This document shows positions 59,923 to 64,000 of a stretch of 64,000 bases of DNA, piece by piece (position 1 is the stretch's first letter; each line of letters starts with the position of its first letter). Below the pieces are notes generated by a model. It was not told where the DNA came from. It saw only the letters and a program-made list of their open reading frames with translations, and did not search any database. The position numbers and the translations under genes are program-made. This DNA comes from Phylloscopus collybita (lineage: Eukaryota > Chordata > Aves > Passeriformes > Phylloscopidae), in NCBI GenBank assembly GCA_027886175.1, contig JAJNNQ010000003.1, positions 5,495,501 to 5,559,500 of the forward strand. Reading direction: 5' to 3'.

Positions 59923-62049
59923 CCTGCCCTCAATGACAGAACTTGCAGGACCGACCTCTTTCTGAGGCTAATTCCAGAGGAGAGGCAGGATGATCTAGCA
60001 GGAGGGAGCAGGTGCTGGCTGCATCCGAGCCCTGGTTTGCACAGAGGTGCAGATTCATTGTGTGACCTTGCATTGAGTCACTTGACTTCCAGTGTTTCAG
60101 TTGTGCTATAAAATTGACTAAGAGCAGGACTTAAACCAGGCACTGCATCCTGGGTAAATAATAGGCTCAGGGAAAACATATAGGAGGAGGGGATTATGTT
60201 TTTTGTGCCTTAAAATACCTTTCCTGACAGAGAGGGTGGGTTTGCCACGGGTGAATAATCCCTTTGCATAAATTACTGTTATTTTCAGTGGTGGCTTACC
60301 AGGTATATGTATCAAAGAGTGATACAGTCTGCTTGATTTTATGGTACATTAACTTTGCCAGAATGCATTTATTATATTTAAAACCTGCTAGGTACCTGCA
60401 GTTGGGAACAAAGATTGCGTAATTATTTTTTCTTTAGCTTGTGGGAAACCAAATGCTTTGAATATAAAAGATTCTGGGGGTGAAAAGTTCATTCAGTTCA
60501 CCCCTCCATAGGGAGAGTATAGACAAAAGGGATCTGATTACTAATTTGAAAACAGATGAAAGGAACCAATATAGTGATAAAATAAGTGCTATTTCCATTT
60601 CTGCCCTTTGTGTTATTGGAAACAGTAAATAGATGCAATAATTGAGCTGTGAAGCAAATTTTACATTATTTTATAATAGCCATCTTCTCCAATCAATTAA
60701 TCACCATGAAATAGCTTCAGGTTTTGATTTCAGAACCTCTATGTGAGATTTTCTTACAACACCAACAAAGAGTAGGAAATGTCCCAATGTGCAGTCCCTG
60801 TTTTAAATGAGGAATGCTGAGTCTATGAAATTAATGGAAATATCTTCATTAAGTTCATCGGCTTTACTGCTTTAGAAAACAATCATTTGTTATGGAAAGC
60901 ATTGCAAAATCCCCAAGAGCAAGTTCATAAGTAAGGATTTCCATTTTGCATGGCTTTTCCATACAGGTCTTGGAGGTGCTCATTCTTACACCCAAGCTCG
61001 GTTACTTTATTATCTGATCTCTCATCTTTTATGTAATAACTGTGCCTCTTTATTCTCTCTGGTGTGTACACTGGTCCATGCCTGCTCTGTGTGGGGAGAG
61101 AGTGTCTGTAAGGATACTGTGGTGTGCAGAAGGCTCTCTGATCTTTATTTGTCAACAGCGAAACTCATTGATCCTGATACATAAGTGTATATATGTTACA
61201 AAATAAAACCAAACCCACAAACAAACAAAAAACCACCAAAAAAACCCCCCACATTAAACTCACCACTACATTTTGAAAGCAGAGAACACCTTCCTAGTTC
61301 CACAAGTCCTCCTATGCATTGAAAAGAAGAAGGGAGTCAAATTTTACATATTTAAAATGTAAGAAGCCTGGAGGTCCCAAGCAACAGCAAGATTTTGCTT
61401 GTTCAGCCATAACATTTTTTCAGTCAACAGGTTTTTTAGTGCATAGAGACTTTTCCCCACTTTCTATATCTATTTTGACATAGCTTTGGGAAGAGGGAGA
61501 AAGGTAGAAGGAAGCATAAACTCTCCTACATGGCCTGTTCCCAGCAGCTATCAGGCAGTGATTTACAGTATTAAAGTAAATATTTTTCATAGCTTGCACA
61601 GCAGTGTTTGTGTTTAGCCACTTTTAGTGTGAGATAGAACACATTGTTGACTGTGATGAATACACACTGGGAAACAATAGCTGGGACAGAGCACAGCAGT
61701 ATTTAAAAAGGGTTTAGAATGAAGCAGCAGATAGAGAATTGAAAAAAAAGAAGTATGGAGAGGATTGGGAAAAAAAATCACTTCAAGGTTAGATTAGATC
61801 TTCACAGAGACTGTCATAGCTGGGCACTGACTTATTGACAGCAGAGGGGAGCACAGTATTCCAGCCACTGAAATGCTTTTAAGTTTCTTCCATAATGCTG
61901 TTTGTCTTTCAAACTTACAGAAAACAATTGCAGTTTTGAGAAGAAAGAAGGATATAGCAGAAGTTCTAATTTCCATCCTAGAAAGAAATACATTGTATTA
62001 AAACTACTAATTCTAAATATTTAGGGATTTATTCTATGAGGTTTTTTTT
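59923..62049. other. Gene-free sequence
   Basis: The GC-richer segment ends at about 60110; after that the DNA is AT-rich. A 76-codon minus-strand frame (61155 to 60925) has a protein-like mixture of residues but no family, no splice support and a stop at its end. An A/C-rich low-complexity stretch lies at 61200-61252. Confidence 0.5.
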
Positions 62050-62067
62050 AAAATCACATGTGATTTT
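62050..62067. repeat. Perfect 18-bp palindrome containing an E-box
   Basis: AAAATCACATGTGATTTT is its own reverse complement, centred on CACATGTG (a CANNTG E-box). Perfect palindromes of this length are uncommon by chance. It might be a symmetric binding site for a dimeric transcription factor, but this is inference. Confidence 0.85.
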
Positions 62068-64000
62068 TCCAATAAAATTAGATAAATGATTCATATGTTC
62101 TTTGCATTTGACTGATGGATCATTGAAAAGCAAAAACCATGTGGTATCTTTTGTTTTGATGGAGGGAAACAGCAATGGTACACAAAATAACACTAAATGA
62201 AGCAGCAACTCATTGAGTCACTCCCTTTCTGCAGTCTGCAGGCAACCCATCACTGCTGCTTCCAGAAGTTAGCAAATGGAAAGAGGTGAACCTTCCCTCT
62301 TCAGTAACTCTCTCCTGAGTAAAGCACAAGAACAGAAGAACTTTAACTGTCAAGTAATGTTCCACACTGGTGACTACAAAGTTCTGCACACGTTAACATG
62401 CTAAAGTTATGTGTAGAATCTGGGAAATCATACAAAGATTAATCAAGCCAGCACATCAACCCATTGTATCCCACTGATCCTCCACTGAAAACAGCTGGTA
62501 TTTTGCTAGAAGTACTCTGCCAGGAATGGGATTCAATATTGCAGCATCAGAGATGCCTTTGTTAACTGCAGCAATCCTCAGAGTCAGCAGAATTACTGTG
62601 GAGTATAAATACATTTTCTGACAAATCTCAAGCAGACCAAGAATGCAATCCCTTGCAATCAGCAGATGTGCTTTACATCCAGTAACTTCGTCAGGATGTT
62701 GCTTTAGAGTGATGGTAATTACTGATGTGTCATTTGGGGTGTGTTGTTGAGCAAAGTCCATTAAAACTCAATTTGTTTCATCAGTCAGCACCCAGCTTAC
62801 ATTATGCAGCATGTTCAAAGAGCATTCACACTGGGATTGCAAAGGTGGGCATGAGGCTGGGGAAAAAAAAATCTTTAATATGCAATGACACAATAATTCT
62901 GTTTTTCATGGCTGTGGTCCACCAGATCCTATTTCTGGCCTTGTTCAACTCCCTCCTCCTCAACTACATCTTTCCTCTTTAATCTTGGCCTGTCACTCCT
63001 CTCTTTGTGCTGTCTCCTTGTTCCTATAAATTGAGTATTGCTATTAACTTATTAATCAAGGTGAGCATAAAAACATAACACTCTGTAAACCATCCTGATT
63101 CCCAGAGTAATTCAGGGCAGTGTTTAAATGTCATAGAAAAAAAGAACAGTAATAGACCATTTATATTTTGTTCCCTCAACCTTCTCCCTTAAGGAGCAGA
63201 TCACGACTGAAATCAAAGATCTTGGGACTTGGGTTTGTGTGTGCCATATGGAAATGTCTGACTGAGAGGAGGGAGAGGTGGCAGGTGTTGTGTAGGGAGC
63301 AGCTCCAGGAGAACACAGTGTCCTCTATCTGGCTACTGCAGGATTTTTGAATTTTTATTTTTTTTTAAGAGTATGATGCTGCAGCAACGTCAGCAGAAAT
63401 CTGCTCCTCTTAGTCTACTGAAAAGCTGTGACTTGAATTGGTTTAATAAGCCCTTTTTTAATGTTATTTCCTCCTCCCAACTTTTCCTTTCCATGTGTTG
63501 ATTCACTTCCTTTGCACAAACCCTAAGAACACTCTTTGTTACCTCTCTAACATAGTCAAGCAACATAGGGCTGTGGTGAGGTTTTAAGCCTTTTACAATA
63601 ATGAACATCTAAAATCACCTGTTACTACTTATTGCCTGCAATCTTTATTTTCAGATGACATGGTATTTAGCCCTATGAGTTCATACCTCCCACCTTCATT
63701 TCATGTACTTGAATGAGGTTTCCTGTCACTGTTCTGTTTCCACAGCTAACAACATTTCTTGGATGGGAGTGAAATATTTTCCCACTGTAAATAACACAGA
63801 TAGCATTGTGCTGCCCGTGCAAAGAATACTGGGTTTAGTGACAAGCTTTGCACACATAACAAAATTCCTTGAAGGCCCAAATTCTGTGACTTTTCTCCCC
63901 TTGAGTGTCTCTTCCTGTGCAATTAAGGAGGCTGTTTTCAGTTACTTAAGAGAAATAAGTGGAGGAGAATAGAGCCCTAAGAAATGAACATTAGTTATCC
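62068..64000. other. Gene-free sequence
   Basis: No gene recognised to the end of the window. The block 62440-62760 is unique and free of low-complexity sequence, and is open on the minus strand for 101 codons. The predicted product has no recognisable motif, signal peptide or family, and an old non-coding element is as likely. Other frames are under 90 codons. Confidence 0.5.

Noticed and set aside
60925..61155. 76-codon minus-strand frame with a protein-like residue mix
   Set aside because: No acceptor or ATG context, no family match, and it ends in a stop upstream (in minus-strand order) of the candidate exon at 59.8 kb, so the two cannot be joined simply.
62456..62761. 101-codon minus-strand frame as a gene
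   Set aside because: The segment could equally be a conserved non-coding block. There is no signal peptide, domain or splice support.
1..64000. Many open frames of 60-205 codons on both strands
   Set aside because: They overlap each other in several phases, cluster in GC-richer patches or strand-asymmetric tracts, and none shows a family motif. They are the expected chance frames of vertebrate non-coding DNA.
1..64000. Bacterial-type operons, CRISPR arrays, phage or plasmid modules
   Set aside because: No regular direct-repeat arrays with spacers, no long tandem genes and no ribosome-binding patterns. Avian CR1 tails place the DNA in a bird genome.
1..64000. tRNA or known microRNA genes
   Set aside because: No GGTTCGAATCC-type B box or familiar mature microRNA was seen in a manual scan on both strands. 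The inverted repeats found are too short for a typical precursor. A covariance-model search would be needed to exclude them fully.

Overview
This window looks like ordinary nuclear DNA from a bird, probably a neognath and plausibly a songbird. The base composition is AT-rich. The only interspersed repeats I recognise with confidence are 3' ends of CR1 LINEs, which terminate in the avian ATTCTRTG-type end repeat and carry the GGGTTGGAAGG / CCTTCCAACCC block. Repeat density is low, and there is no Alu, B1 or poly-A L1 landscape. Nothing is bacterial: the longest start-to-stop reading frame is about 205 codons, frames overlap on both strands, and no ribosome-binding or operon logic is visible.

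I could not identify any protein-coding gene, tRNA, rRNA or known microRNA. The window is best read as a gene desert or the inside of a very large intron. The longer open frames sit in locally GC-rich patches (about 10.0-10.5, 21.2-21.8, 23.0-23.7, 38.0-38.5, 45.0-45.6 and 59.5-60.1 kb), where stop codons are rarer by composition, and none matches a protein family I recognise. One minus-strand frame near 59.7-59.9 kb encodes a convincing membrane helix followed by a basic stretch and a good splice-donor match. It is the best, still weak, exon candidate.

Layout: 1-0.4 kb, a CpG-enriched patch with a short (TG)n; 0.4-12.8 kb, unique AT-rich sequence with a (TAA)15 microsatellite, a 23-bp tandem duplication and two old palindromic-type interspersed repeats; 12.8 kb, a CR1 tail; 13-21 kb, unique sequence with segments that look like conserved developmental enhancers, the best at 14.9-15.4 kb; 21.3-23.2 kb, two CpG-dense patches; 26.3 kb, a degenerate AT-rich minisatellite; 31.3-31.6 kb, a tiny poly-A insertion with a perfect target-site duplication next to a CR1 tail; 34.07-34.66 kb, a possible solo LTR; 35.5-35.8 and 39.8-40.0 kb, two CR1 tails on the plus strand; 36.5 kb, an uninterrupted run of 43 A; 42-59 kb, unique sequence with several long poly-pyrimidine tracts, one of them a perfect 40-bp mirror repeat; 60-64 kb, unique sequence with a perfect 18-bp palindrome.

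No genes can be shown to work together here. If the window has a function, it is most likely regulatory: the CpG-dense patches and motif-rich unique blocks are the places to look. Those calls are inference from composition and motifs, because no cross-species alignment was possible.
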